Below, piece after piece: positions 26,543 through 35,354 of a stretch of 64,000 bases of DNA (its first letter is position 1; each line of letters starts with the position of its first letter). Both the position numbers and the translations under genes were made by a program. Under the pieces are notes generated by a model. The model saw only the letters and a program-made list of their open reading frames with translations, was not told the DNA's origin and searched no databases. This DNA comes from Pirellulales bacterium (GTDB lineage Bacteria; Planctomycetota; Planctomycetia; Pirellulales; JAEUIK01): assembly GCA_019694435.1 (NCBI GenBank), contig JAIBBZ010000001.1:310001-374000 (forward strand), read 5' to 3'.

Positions 26543-27799
26543 TCACTGGGCTCCGGTCGCCAAGCGCAAGGCAATTCTACAGGCCTGCTCGAACTCGGGC
26601 ACAAGCAACTGCTCGGCGACCGTGTGGACATTGGCCTGACCGCAGCCGAGCGTAACGGTCGGCACGCCCCGCTCGGTCATCCAATTGGCGTCGAGGCCGC
26701 CGTTGCTCGTGGCGCGCAGCGGCGCCTCGCCGACGGCCCGGACCGCCGCCTCGGCCGCCACGACGCAGGGCTCATCGTCGGCCAGGCGAAAGGCCTCGTA
26801 GTCGTGGCGCCGCTCGATCGTGGCCTGGCCACAGGCGCCGGCCACGTTGCGCACCGCGGCAGCCGCGTCACAAAACGCTTGTTCGATCGTCGTGGCGATC
26901 TCCAGCCGGAATTTCGGGTCGTGGCTGCGGGCCTCGGCGCGCACGACGACGTGGTCGGTGACGACGTTCGTGGCGCCGCCGCCTTCGATGAACCCGATGT
27001 TGCTCGTGCCGCGGCGCTTGCCGTGGCGCACGTCGCCATGCCATCCGCGGCGGTGCAGATCGGCGATCGCCAGGCCGGCAATCGCAATGGCGCTGACGCC
27101 ATATTCCGGCGCGCCGCCGGCGTGACTGGCCAGGCCGCGAATCGAGATGGTCAATCGAAAGGCACCCGTCGCGCCGACCGTCAATTTTTCGCTCGAACCG
27201 CCGTCCCAATTGAAGGCCAATTGCGGCCGCCCCAGCAGACCCAGCGACGCATGTCGCACGCCCTGCAAGCCCAACTCCTCCTGTACCGGCCAGAAGAACG
27301 TCAGCGGCGGGTGCGGCAGCTTGCGCTCCAGGATTTCCAGCGCCGCGCACAGCACCACCGCCGCGCCGGCGCGATTGTCGGCGCCGATTCCGGTGCGGGG
27401 ATCGCCCGACCGCACGATGCCTCCTTCGCGCAGCGGCTTCGAGCCGACGCACAGGGGTACCGTGTCGAGATGCGCCATCAACAAGCGGCGCGGCGCACGG
27501 AACGTGCCGGGCAGCTTGAAGACCAGGTTGCCGATCTCGCCGGGCAGCAACGTCTTGGTGTGCGCCTGGTCGGTGGTGATGCACGACGCGTCGGCGCCGG
27601 CCGATCGGAGCCGATCGACGACGTATTGGACGATCTGCCCCTCTTGCCGGCTCATGCCGGGAATGGCCATCATTTCGAGCGTCGTGCGCAGGGCCCGGGC
27701 CAGGTTCGGCTCGACGGCCTGCGCCGGGGCCCCCTGGTGCCGTGCCGTTGCGCGGTTCGATCGCGCTTGGGCCGTGCGACGCTTGACGACGTTACTCAC
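26543..27799 (-). CDS. M20-family metallopeptidase (peptidase T-like)
   Basis: A 418-residue zinc aminopeptidase of the M20 clan. The metal and catalytic motifs are present: LLMAHLDTVP (His and Asp, about residues 115-124), GADNRAGAA (bridging Asp), VQEELGLQG (Glu-Glu pair) and the dimerisation domain beginning around GAFRLTI. The closest functional class is tripeptide aminopeptidase (PepT) or a related dipeptidase. GTG at 27799 has an AGGAG site 9 bases upstream, so it is preferred over other starts. The first 30 residues are basic and not family-like. Confidence 0.88.
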   Translation of the reverse strand: MSNVVKRRTAQARSNRATARHQGAPAQAVEPNLARALRTTLEMMAIPGMSRQEGQIVQYVVDRLRSAGADASCITTDQAHTKTLLPGEIGNLVFKLPGTFRAPRRLLMAHLDTVPLCVGSKPLREGGIVRSGDPRTGIGADNRAGAAVVLCAALEILERKLPHPPLTFFWPVQEELGLQGVRHASLGLLGRPQLAFNWDGGSSEKLTVGATGAFRLTISIRGLASHAGGAPEYGVSAIAIAGLAIADLHRRGWHGDVRHGKRRGTSNIGFIEGGGATNVVTDHVVVRAEARSHDPKFRLEIATTIEQAFCDAAAAVRNVAGACGQATIERRHDYEAFRLADDEPCVVAAEAAVRAVGEAPLRATSNGGLDANWMTERGVPTVTLGCGQANVHTVAEQLLVPEFEQACRIALRLATGAQ

Positions 27800-27907
27800 G
27801 CGCGAATACTCCTGCGACGGCCCCGAACATTTGTTGCCCGCTCGGCGTAGCGCCCACCAACACGGACCCGCGGGCAGGCCCGTGATCCTTTTCCGGCAAA
27901 CCCACTG

Positions 27908-28348
27908 ATGCGAATCTTCCTCGCCGGAATCATGCAAGGCTCACACCGCGCGGCGGTCCTGCACGACCAGGATTATCGCACAAGACTCAAAGGGCTGCTC
28001 GCCGAACACCTGCCGGGGGCCGAAATCTACGACCCGCTGGCCGACCATGGCGATTCGCTCAGCTATGGCCCCGACCGGGGACGCGAGGTGTTTTTCCACC
28101 ACAATCGGCTCTGCCGCGAGGTCGATCTGCTGCTGGCCTTTGTGCCCGAGGCCTCGATGGGGACGGCCATCGAAATGTACGAGGCCTACACCGCCGGCCG
28201 CACGGTGGTGGCCATTAGCGGGCTGTCGCACAACTGGGCCGTGAAGTTTCTCAGCCACCTGCGGTACGACGACCTGGCGCAGTTCGAGCAGGCCGTCTCG
28301 AGCGGCGAACTGGCCGCCTGGCTCGAGCTGCGTAGGGCCACGGAGTAA
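27908..28348 (+). CDS. Nucleoside 2-deoxyribosyltransferase-like protein
   Basis: A 146-residue Rossmann-like protein. MRIFLAGIMQGSH at the N-terminus, the YDPLADHGDS segment and the ASMGTAIEMYEA motif are typical of the nucleoside 2-deoxyribosyltransferase/DUF4406-type fold, in which the Glu of the GTAIEM motif is the catalytic nucleophile. Such proteins cleave N-glycosidic bonds of nucleotides or modify nucleotides in salvage. It stands alone, divergent from the M20 gene. The exact substrate is unknown. Confidence 0.7.
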   Translation: MRIFLAGIMQGSHRAAVLHDQDYRTRLKGLLAEHLPGAEIYDPLADHGDSLSYGPDRGREVFFHHNRLCREVDLLLAFVPEASMGTAIEMYEAYTAGRTVVAISGLSHNWAVKFLSHLRYDDLAQFEQAVSSGELAAWLELRRATE

Positions 28349-28412
28349 CCCGGGGGCCGCCGCGAACGATCTCGCAGGGGCGCGCCCGTGCAACGCTTGC
28401 CCGTGCGATCCG

Positions 28413-29081
28413 CTATTGAATCGACTCGGCCACGGCCGCGGCCTGGTCGACCGATAGCGCCTCGGTGGGAGCGACGATCCAGAGAATGCCGGTCGCGCCG
28501 TCGTGCCCCGTGAAGGTGCCAAGCGTTTCCGTGAATTCCTTGTCCGAGTCGGCCTTCTTGCCCTTACGGAACGTAAAGGTCGTCGGCTCGCCGCGCACCA
28601 TCAATTCGCGCGTCTCCGGCTCGCCGACGAACTGGATTTCGTCCGGACTTTTATGGCCCTGCTGCTCCATCTGCTGCTTCAAATCCTTGCGAATCGCCTC
28701 GGCATCGACCTGGGCCCCCGGCGGCGGCTTGATTTCGCCAAACGCCAGGAAGCCTTCGCTCGTCTTGTTCTCGAAAATGGCGCCGCGCGTCGAAAGCTGC
28801 ATCCACTTCATGTCGAGATTGATCGAGAACAGCGGCTGAAAGCCCTCGGGCATTTGAATGCCGCCGACTTCGTCGGCCACTTGCTGAACGACCACCGGAT
28901 CGGTGCTGAAGGCGTTCGCGAAGGTCACATAAGCGAAATAGCCGACGCCTCCGAGGCCGCCGCAGCAGAGCACGAGGAAGCCGAGGCAGCCGCATCCCAA
29001 AAACCACCAGCCGCTGCCCGATCGCGCAGGGGGTTCGGCCGAGAATTGCGCGCCGGGAGGAGGTGGGGGCATGGTCGACAT
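28413..29081 (-). CDS. Hypothetical single-pass membrane protein, Pro-rich N-terminus
   Basis: A 222-residue protein: a proline-rich start (MSTMPPPPPGAQF), one membrane helix rich in Gly and Cys (about residues 24-50, including GWWFLGCGCLGF), and an extracytoplasmic domain of about 165 residues with alternating strands (FSINLDMKWMQLS and TRELMVRGEPTTFTFRKG). I recognise no enzyme motif. The layout is common in planctomycete secreted or membrane-tethered proteins. ATG at 29081. It is divergent from rlmN. Confidence 0.75.
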   Translation of the reverse strand: MSTMPPPPPGAQFSAEPPARSGSGWWFLGCGCLGFLVLCCGGLGGVGYFAYVTFANAFSTDPVVVQQVADEVGGIQMPEGFQPLFSINLDMKWMQLSTRGAIFENKTSEGFLAFGEIKPPPGAQVDAEAIRKDLKQQMEQQGHKSPDEIQFVGEPETRELMVRGEPTTFTFRKGKKADSDKEFTETLGTFTGHDGATGILWIVAPTEALSVDQAAAVAESIQ

Positions 29082-29323
29082 CGACGTTCATTCCTTGGCT
29101 AGGCTCAGCGAAAACTCGCGACGGCTCGTGCGGCCCCGGGAACAAGTCGCCCGGATGGTTGTGCGGCATTGTCTGGCCGCGGGAAAACCCTGTCAATTCG
29201 ATCGGCCGGCCTGCGAAAACCGCGGCGCCGTGCACGGCAGGCGTACTTTCCGCCATGGCCCTGCCACGCATCGCCGATAAGAATGGAACGATCCCACGGT
29301 CTTCTCAACTCGCATCGACGACC

Positions 29324-30382
29324 ATGTCCGCACTGCTCGATCCGAATTCACACCTGCTCGAAAACTGGCTGGCCGATCACGGCGAGCCGGGATTTCGCGC
29401 GCGGCAGATTCGCCGCTGGTTATTCGAGCGCCGCGCCCAATCTTGGGAAGCAATGACCGATCTGCCCAAGCGGCTGCGCGAAATGCTGACCGCCGAGTTG
29501 CCGCTGTGGACCACGCAGATCGTCGCCCGGAGGGAAGCGGGCGACACCACGGAGAAACTGCTGCTGGAATTGCGCGACGGTCACCGCATCGAATGCGTGT
29601 TGATTCGCGAGCAGCCGCGCTGCACGATCTGCATCAGCACGCAGGTCGGCTGCGCGATGGGCTGCGCATTTTGCGCCAGCGGCCTCGAGGGCGTCGTGCG
29701 CAATCTCGAGGCCGGCGAGATCGTCGAGCAAATGTTGCGGCTGCAGCATTGCCTGGCGCCCGACGAACGGATCAACCACGTCGTCGTGATGGGCATGGGC
29801 GAGCCACTGGCCAATTTGCGCAACCTGCTTTCGGCCCTGGCCGTGGCGACCGATCCGGCCGGCCTGGGCATCAGTGCGCGGCGGATCACCATTTCGACCG
29901 TCGGCCTGCCGGCCGGCATCGAAGAGCTGGCGCGGCAAGACGTGCCCTATCGGCTGGCCGTGTCGTTGCATGCGCCCGACGACGAGCTGCGTAACCGGCT
30001 GGTCAAGGTGAATCGCTCGATCGGCATTCCGGCCATCCTGGCCGCCGCCGACAAATATTTTGCCCGCACCGGGCGGCGGCTGACGTTCGAATATGTGCTC
30101 CTGGCCGGCGTGAACGACTCGCCCGAGCAAGCCCGCCGGTTGGCGAAGCTGCTGGCCGGGCGCACGGCGCTGGTCAACGTGATCCCGTTCAACCCGGTCG
30201 AGGGCCTCGCGTTTGCCACCCCCTCGTCGGCGGCCTTGGCCGAGTTTCGCTCGACGCTGTCGTCGGCCGGCGTCGAGGTCCGGGTTCGCAAGCGCAAGGG
30301 CGACCAGATCGATGCCGCTTGCGGCCAGTTGCGCCGCTCTTACCTGGCACATGCCGGCGATGAGGCCGCCACGGTCAATTGA
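29324..30382 (+). CDS. rlmN: Dual-specificity RNA methyltransferase (23S rRNA A2503 / tRNA A37)
   Basis: A 352-residue radical-SAM enzyme that puts a methyl group on C2 of adenosine. The radical-SAM cysteines are Cys110, Cys114 and Cys117 (GCAMGCAFC), and the conserved C-terminal Cys333 in IDAACGQL forms the methyl-transfer intermediate. The N-terminal HhH-like segment FRARQIRRWLFERR (about 24-37), the Glu90 region RIECVLI and the MGMGEPL motif are as in RlmN. The ATG at 29324 fits the family length; a longer in-frame reading upstream is rejected. Confidence 0.95.
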   Translation: MSALLDPNSHLLENWLADHGEPGFRARQIRRWLFERRAQSWEAMTDLPKRLREMLTAELPLWTTQIVARREAGDTTEKLLLELRDGHRIECVLIREQPRCTICISTQVGCAMGCAFCASGLEGVVRNLEAGEIVEQMLRLQHCLAPDERINHVVVMGMGEPLANLRNLLSALAVATDPAGLGISARRITISTVGLPAGIEELARQDVPYRLAVSLHAPDDELRNRLVKVNRSIGIPAILAAADKYFARTGRRLTFEYVLLAGVNDSPEQARRLAKLLAGRTALVNVIPFNPVEGLAFATPSSAALAEFRSTLSSAGVEVRVRKRKGDQIDAACGQLRRSYLAHAGDEAATVN

Positions 30383-30422
30383 CCTGCTGAGCCTGGTTCC
30401 CCGGCAGGCGGCGGTCGGCGGG

Positions 30423-30456
30423 GGGAAACTTTCAGTCCCCCGCGGGGTTCGATAGT
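30423..30456 (+). promoter_or_regulatory. Possible ECF-type promoter for the sigma factor gene
   Basis: GGAAACTTTC (from 30424) resembles the GGAAC-type -35 of ECF sigma promoters and is followed after about 16 bases by GATAGT (30451-30456). The same stretch includes GGGGG and CCCCC arms that can pair. This is pattern matching only. Confidence 0.3.
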
Positions 30457-30532
30457 CTGAAGGCAGCCCCGGCGCGCCTTCGACCCGGTTTGCCGCCGGC
30501 AGCAGACCGCTTGACCCACCGAGAACGTCCGC

Positions 30533-31168
30533 TTGGCCATCAGCGAGTCGTCGGCCCAGAGAATCGCGCTGCACGATCCCGACGTGCGGCTCATGCTCGC
30601 GGTGCGCGATGGCGACGCGGGCGCATTTGAAGAGCTGGTAAGCCGCTACCAGGCCCGGCTGGTCCGCGTGTTGGAGCACCTCGTCGGCAACCGCGACGGT
30701 GCCGAGGATCTGGCTCAGGACGTGTTCCTGCGGATCTATCGGGCCCGGGCGTCGTATGTCCCCGGCGCGAAGTTTTCGACCTGGATGTTCACGATCGCCA
30801 ACAACGTGGCCCTGAACTCGCTACGTAGCCGCGCCCGGCGGCGCGAGGTGACGCTCGACGCCCGCGACAGCGGCCCGCTGGGGCCACGGCCCATGGACGA
30901 GCTGGCGACGGCCGCGAGCGGCTTGATGCCGGCGCGCCAGCTCGATCGCGCCGAGATTCGCGACATCGTGCGCCAGGCCATCGGCTCGCTCAACGAGCGC
31001 CAGCGGCTGGCCGTGCTGTTGGCCAAGTTCGAGGACATGAGCTACGAAGACATTGCCCAGGCGATGAACATGTCCGAGCCGGCCATCAAGTCGCTATTGG
31101 CCCGGGCCCGGGTCAATCTCAAGGAAGTGCTGGCCCCCTACCTGCAAGATGGGGCACGGCCGACATGA
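30533..31168 (+). CDS. RNA polymerase sigma factor, ECF subfamily
   Basis: A 211-residue sigma factor with region 2 (about residues 20-95: EELVSRYQARLVRVLEHLV, then AEDLAQDVFLRIYRA) and region 4 (about 145-200: LNERQRLAVLLAKFEDMSYEDIA, shown here in part). It lacks regions 1 and 3 and is therefore of the extracytoplasmic-function type. The start is a TTG at 30533 that keeps an N-terminal MAISESS segment; internal starts would trim region 2. The putative anti-sigma gene overlaps its stop by ATGA. An autoregulatory promoter is possible upstream (see the next entry). Confidence 0.92.
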   Translation: MAISESSAQRIALHDPDVRLMLAVRDGDAGAFEELVSRYQARLVRVLEHLVGNRDGAEDLAQDVFLRIYRARASYVPGAKFSTWMFTIANNVALNSLRSRARRREVTLDARDSGPLGPRPMDELATAASGLMPARQLDRAEIRDIVRQAIGSLNERQRLAVLLAKFEDMSYEDIAQAMNMSEPAIKSLLARARVNLKEVLAPYLQDGARPT

Positions 31169-32685
31169 ACGCACACGCCCAGGCCTCACCTGCTCCAGAC
31201 GATCCGTTGGCCGAACGGCTGGTCGCCTATCTCGACGGCGAGCTGCCGCCTGGCGAGGCTCAGCAGCTTGAAGACCGGCTGGCCCACGATCGGGCGGCGC
31301 AGCGCGAACTGGCGCAGCTGGACCGCACCTGGCAGTTGCTCGACAGCCTGCCTCCGCCCGAAGTCGACGGGCGGTTTACCCGGACGACGCTGGAAATGGT
31401 CGCCGCGACCGCCCAAGTCGAACTGCGGCACACCCAGCGTTGGGCACCGCTGGCCCGTTATGGGCGCTGGGTGCTCGGCGTGCTGCTGCTGGCGGCGTGC
31501 GGTAGCCTCGGCTACGCCGGCGTCGCCATCTGGGTACCTTCGAACAACGCCGAGCTGCTCGCCCAACTGCCGATTCTCGAACGCCTGGAAATGTATCGCC
31601 AGGTCGTCGAATTGCCGTTTCTCCGCGCCGTGGCAGAGGTGCCGCCCGAGCGATTCGCGCCGGCCGACCACGAGCCGGGCACACCCGCGCCGGGCGACGC
31701 GGCGCCGCCTGCCGAGGCTCAAGCAGCAGAGGCCCAGCCCTCGACAGCCCCTGCGCAGCCGCCCTGGCACGAGCCGCTCGAGCAACGCCGCGCGCGGATC
31801 GCCCAGATGCCGGCCGAGTCCAAGCAGGAACTGCAGCGAAAGCGCGAATTGCTGTCGACGCTGCCCGAGCGCGAGCAGCTCGCGACCTTGCAGCGCGAAC
31901 TCGAATCGGCGCCCGACGCAGCCGCGCTGCTCGCGGCTGGCGAGCGCTACTATGCCTGGACGCTCTCGCTCAGCCCGCTCGATCGCGCAAAACTGCGCTC
32001 GCTGCCGGCGGACGAACGTCTGCAACAAGTGGAACAACGCCTGACCGAAACCGAGCGGCACCGGCAGCACCTGGCGCGGCTGAATGCCGGCCGCAGCGAA
32101 AACGAGCTGGCCTTCCAGGACTGGCTGCGCGAAGACGTCATCCCTGCGCTGCTGGCCTCGGATCAGCTCGACAAACTCTTGGCCGACACGCCGCTGCGGC
32201 GCCGTGAGCGGCTCAAGCTGGCTCCGCCCGACGAACAGGCCCGGGTCTTGCGCGAGTATTTGGCATCGCTGATCGTGCGCGAGCGCGTTCAACAGCTCGT
32301 GCTCACCGAGGAATTGGTCGCCAAGCTCGAGGCCCGGCTGCGCCCGCCGCTGCGCATGACACTCGAGGAAGCCGCGACGCTCAAGCAGAAGCAGGCGCTG
32401 ATCACCAGTTGGGTACGCGCGGCCATGAAGGCCCGGATGAAATCGCGCGACGGCGTCGGACCGCCTTCCGTCGAACTGCAGCGGTTCTACAGCAAAGAAC
32501 TCTCCGCGGAAGAACGAGCCGAGCTCGACAAGCTGCCTCCCGAGCAATTCTGGGGTCGGCTACGCGAGCTGTATCGCGAAGACCGCATGTTGCGCGGCGA
32601 GCCGCCGCTGCCCCCGCCGGGACCACGTGCGCATGGCGCTTGGGGCCGTCCGCCGCGACCCGGAGGACCGGATCAAGCACGCTAG
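31165..32685 (+). CDS. Putative anti-sigma factor with long repeat-bearing extracytoplasmic region
   Basis: A 506-residue protein whose start overlaps the sigma-gene stop by 4 bases (ATGA). The N-terminus (residues 14-50: ERLVAYLDGELPPGEAQ, then a charged helix) resembles anti-sigma N-terminal domains, but the zinc-binding HxxxCxxC set is missing. One membrane helix lies at about 93-115. The remaining ~390 residues are helical, with recurring L-x-x-L-P-x-E patterns (LSTLPEREQL, LRSLPADERL, LDKLPPEQF) and a Pro/Gly-rich tail. The translational coupling is the main evidence for its role; the repeats recall the DUF3106-type motif. Confidence 0.75.
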   Translation: MNAHAQASPAPDDPLAERLVAYLDGELPPGEAQQLEDRLAHDRAAQRELAQLDRTWQLLDSLPPPEVDGRFTRTTLEMVAATAQVELRHTQRWAPLARYGRWVLGVLLLAACGSLGYAGVAIWVPSNNAELLAQLPILERLEMYRQVVELPFLRAVAEVPPERFAPADHEPGTPAPGDAAPPAEAQAAEAQPSTAPAQPPWHEPLEQRRARIAQMPAESKQELQRKRELLSTLPEREQLATLQRELESAPDAAALLAAGERYYAWTLSLSPLDRAKLRSLPADERLQQVEQRLTETERHRQHLARLNAGRSENELAFQDWLREDVIPALLASDQLDKLLADTPLRRRERLKLAPPDEQARVLREYLASLIVRERVQQLVLTEELVAKLEARLRPPLRMTLEEAATLKQKQALITSWVRAAMKARMKSRDGVGPPSVELQRFYSKELSAEERAELDKLPPEQFWGRLRELYREDRMLRGEPPLPPPGPRAHGAWGRPPRPGGPDQAR

Positions 32686-33830
32686 TTCGCTGCCGCCTGG
32701 CGCTGCTGGGTGGTCTGACGGATGTATTCGACCTCGGCGGGCCGGTACGGCGAACCGTCGCCGCGAAAAATGTCGTGGAACCATTCCTCCGGCTCGGCGC
32801 GGTAGGACTTTTGCCACGAATCCCAGGGGTAGATCGTCTGGCTCTTGCCGGCCACGAAGCCCCAGCAGTACGCGGCCACGTGCGCGTCGCGGAAGTTGCC
32901 GAGCTGCGGATCGAAGCGGCTGCCGTTGCCCCGCGCCATGTACTCGGTGCACAGCAGCGGCCGGCCAAACCGTCGCAGGCTTGCCAGCCGCTGGGCCGCG
33001 ACCGGCGGCGGATCGTACGTGTGAAACGAGATCACGTCCGAGGCGCTCGTCATCGCCCGATCGATGGGGCTCATCCGCTCGTCGCTCGACCAGTCGCCAC
33101 GCCACACGCCCGCTGTCAGCGGCGCCTGAGGATCGGCGCTGCGGGCCCAGGCGAACGTCTTTTCCAACAGCACCTGGGCGCGCTGGGCCTTGTCTTTGAG
33201 CTCGATCGCGCCATAGCTGTTGGCATTCGGGTTGTCGGGCTCATTGAACAAGTCCCAAACCTGCACGCGCGGATCCGATTTGTAGCGTGAGACAATGCCC
33301 AGCACGTAGGGCTTCAGGGCCTCGATCTGCGCGTCGTCGCGCAACACGTCGGCGCCGGGGCTTTGAACCCAGCCCGAGTTGTGAATGTGCGGCTTGGGCG
33401 CCCGTTGTGGCCCCAATTTCGGGTGCGGGTCCCAGACGCCGTCGAACAACACCAGCATCACGCCGATGTCATGCCGGTCTGCGATCTCCAGAAACTGATC
33501 GAGACGGCGCGCGAAACCCTCGGCGTCCTGTTCCCAGAGCAGGTGGTGCAGGAACACGCGCACCGAGTTGAAACCGAGCCCCTGGGCCCAGCCGAGTTCC
33601 TGGTCGATCACCTCGGGAACAAAAGAATCGGCCTGCCACATTTCGAGCTGATTAATGGCGGTCCGCGGGAGGTAATTGCAGCCGACCAGCCAGCCGGCGC
33701 GCTGCTGCCAGGCTTGGGCCTCGTCGGCCGACCAGCGATCCCGCGCCGTGGCGAAACCAATGCCCGCCAGCACCACGAGGCCGGACAACACACCGCACCG
33801 CAACAGCGCCATCGCACGAGAGCAGTTCAT
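32682..33830 (-). CDS. Secreted glycoside hydrolase, GH5-like
   Basis: A 382-residue protein with a signal peptide (about residues 1-29) and a TIM-barrel of the cellulase/GH5 clan. The acid/base Glu197 is in WDLFNEPDN and the nucleophile Glu296 in LLCTEYM; SFHTYD (270) and the RVFLHHLLW segment also fit. A beta-mannanase or glucanase-type activity on plant or algal polysaccharide is plausible but not defined. ATG at 33830 with AGGAG upstream. Its stop codon and that of the convergent putative anti-sigma gene interlock in CTAG (32682-32685). Confidence 0.85.
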   Translation of the reverse strand: MNCSRAMALLRCGVLSGLVVLAGIGFATARDRWSADEAQAWQQRAGWLVGCNYLPRTAINQLEMWQADSFVPEVIDQELGWAQGLGFNSVRVFLHHLLWEQDAEGFARRLDQFLEIADRHDIGVMLVLFDGVWDPHPKLGPQRAPKPHIHNSGWVQSPGADVLRDDAQIEALKPYVLGIVSRYKSDPRVQVWDLFNEPDNPNANSYGAIELKDKAQRAQVLLEKTFAWARSADPQAPLTAGVWRGDWSSDERMSPIDRAMTSASDVISFHTYDPPPVAAQRLASLRRFGRPLLCTEYMARGNGSRFDPQLGNFRDAHVAAYCWGFVAGKSQTIYPWDSWQKSYRAEPEEWFHDIFRGDGSPYRPAEVEYIRQTTQQRQAAAN

Positions 33831-33884
33831 TTCTGGGATACTCCTGCCTGGGCAGCCGACGACGTATCGACGCATGCCACGGCC

Positions 33885-35177
33885 TCAGCCCGACAGGCGC
33901 CAGTCGTCGGCGATGGTCGTGCCGCGCGGGACGACGACGACCGAGTCACGAATGATGTATTCGGGGTGATCTTCGCTGTCGACGACGCCGCCGGGATTGG
34001 TTATGTGCACGCGACGGCCGATGCGACAGTTCTTGTCGATGATGGCGCCTTCGATCACGCTCCCTTCGCCGATTCCCACACACGGTCTTCCCTGCTGGCG
34101 ATTCTCTTCCAGGGCGGCCGCCGTCTCGTAAAAGTCGGCGCCCATCACGATCGCCTTGCGCAGCGTCACCCCGGGGCCGATCACGCAGCGCACGCCGATC
34201 ACCGAATCTTCGATCGTGGCGCTTTCGTGGATCTGGCAGCCGTCGGCGATCAGGCTGCGGCGAATCGTGGCCCCGTCGAACCGCGAGGCCGGCAGGAACC
34301 GCGCGCTCGAATAGATCGGCGCCGACGCCGAGCCGATATCAAACCGCGGCCGATGCGCGGTCAAATCAAGATTCGCTTGGAAGAACGAGCCGATCGTGCC
34401 GATGTCTTCCCAATAGCCGTCGAACACGTGGCACTGGACCCGCCGAGTGCGGATCGAAGCCGGGAAGACTTCTTTGCCGAAATCGCGGTAGTCGGTCTTG
34501 TTGAGGACGTCGAGCAGCACGTCGCGATTGAAAATGTAGATGCCCATGCTGGCCAGGCAATCGCGGCCGTGGCTGGGAATCCCCTGCCGGTCGATCCAGG
34601 CCGGATCGGTCAGCACCAGCTCGACTTCGGCTTGCGTCTTCGGCTTTTCCAGAAAGCCTCCCACGCGTCCCGTGTCGTCGACGCGCATGATGCCCAGCCC
34701 GCTCACCTGGTCGCGCGTCACAGGCAGCGCCGCGATCGTCACATCGGCCTTGGCTTGCACGTGCGTGGCCAGCATGTCGCGATAGTCCATGCGGTACAAC
34801 TGATCGCCGGAGAGGATCAACACCTGCTCGATGTCGTGCTGTTCGATATAGCGCAGGTTCTGCCGCACGGCGTCGGCGGTGCCCTGGTACCAGTGCGTGT
34901 TGTCGAGCGTCTGCTGGGCCGCGAGAATCTCGACGAAACCGCCGTTGAAGTGATCGAAGTTGTAGGCCCGGCGAATGTGGCTGTGCAGGCTCACCGAGTT
35001 GAACTGGGTGAGGACGTAAATCCGGTTCAGGCCCGAGTTGATGCAATTCGAAATCGGGATGTCGATCAATCGGTACTTACCGGCCAACGGGACGGCAGGT
35101 TTCGAGCGCAGCTTGGTCAGCGGATACAGCCGCGTCCCCTGCCCGCCGCCGAGGACCAACGTGATGATGCGGTTCAT
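33885..35177 (-). CDS. glgC: Glucose-1-phosphate adenylyltransferase (ADP-glucose pyrophosphorylase)
   Basis: A 430-residue enzyme that makes ADP-glucose for glycogen synthesis. The nucleotidyl-transferase motif LGGGQGTRLYPLT (about residues 8-20), the KPAVPLAGKYRLIDIPISNC block and the C-terminal left-handed beta-helix with hexapeptide repeats are present. It lies on the minus strand beside, but not clearly in operon with, the GH5-like gene (54 bases). No other glycogen gene is in the window. ATG at 35177. Allosteric control by sugar phosphates is expected from the family. Confidence 0.95.
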   Translation of the reverse strand: MNRIITLVLGGGQGTRLYPLTKLRSKPAVPLAGKYRLIDIPISNCINSGLNRIYVLTQFNSVSLHSHIRRAYNFDHFNGGFVEILAAQQTLDNTHWYQGTADAVRQNLRYIEQHDIEQVLILSGDQLYRMDYRDMLATHVQAKADVTIAALPVTRDQVSGLGIMRVDDTGRVGGFLEKPKTQAEVELVLTDPAWIDRQGIPSHGRDCLASMGIYIFNRDVLLDVLNKTDYRDFGKEVFPASIRTRRVQCHVFDGYWEDIGTIGSFFQANLDLTAHRPRFDIGSASAPIYSSARFLPASRFDGATIRRSLIADGCQIHESATIEDSVIGVRCVIGPGVTLRKAIVMGADFYETAAALEENRQQGRPCVGIGEGSVIEGAIIDKNCRIGRRVHITNPGGVVDSEDHPEYIIRDSVVVVPRGTTIADDWRLSG

Positions 35178-35354
35178 GAAACTCTCGCAAGGCCAATGCC
35201 AGACACTGGTTCGGATGCTTCAGGCCTGGAGGATTGTAGCGGATGCAAATCGATTGCCCGAGAGCCGCGCCCTTTTCACCCGGCGCTGGGCCAGCCGCCC
35301 TGCAGACAGCGCCGCGTGCGGTGTCGCCGCACATCGCGAGGTTGCAACAGAGCC

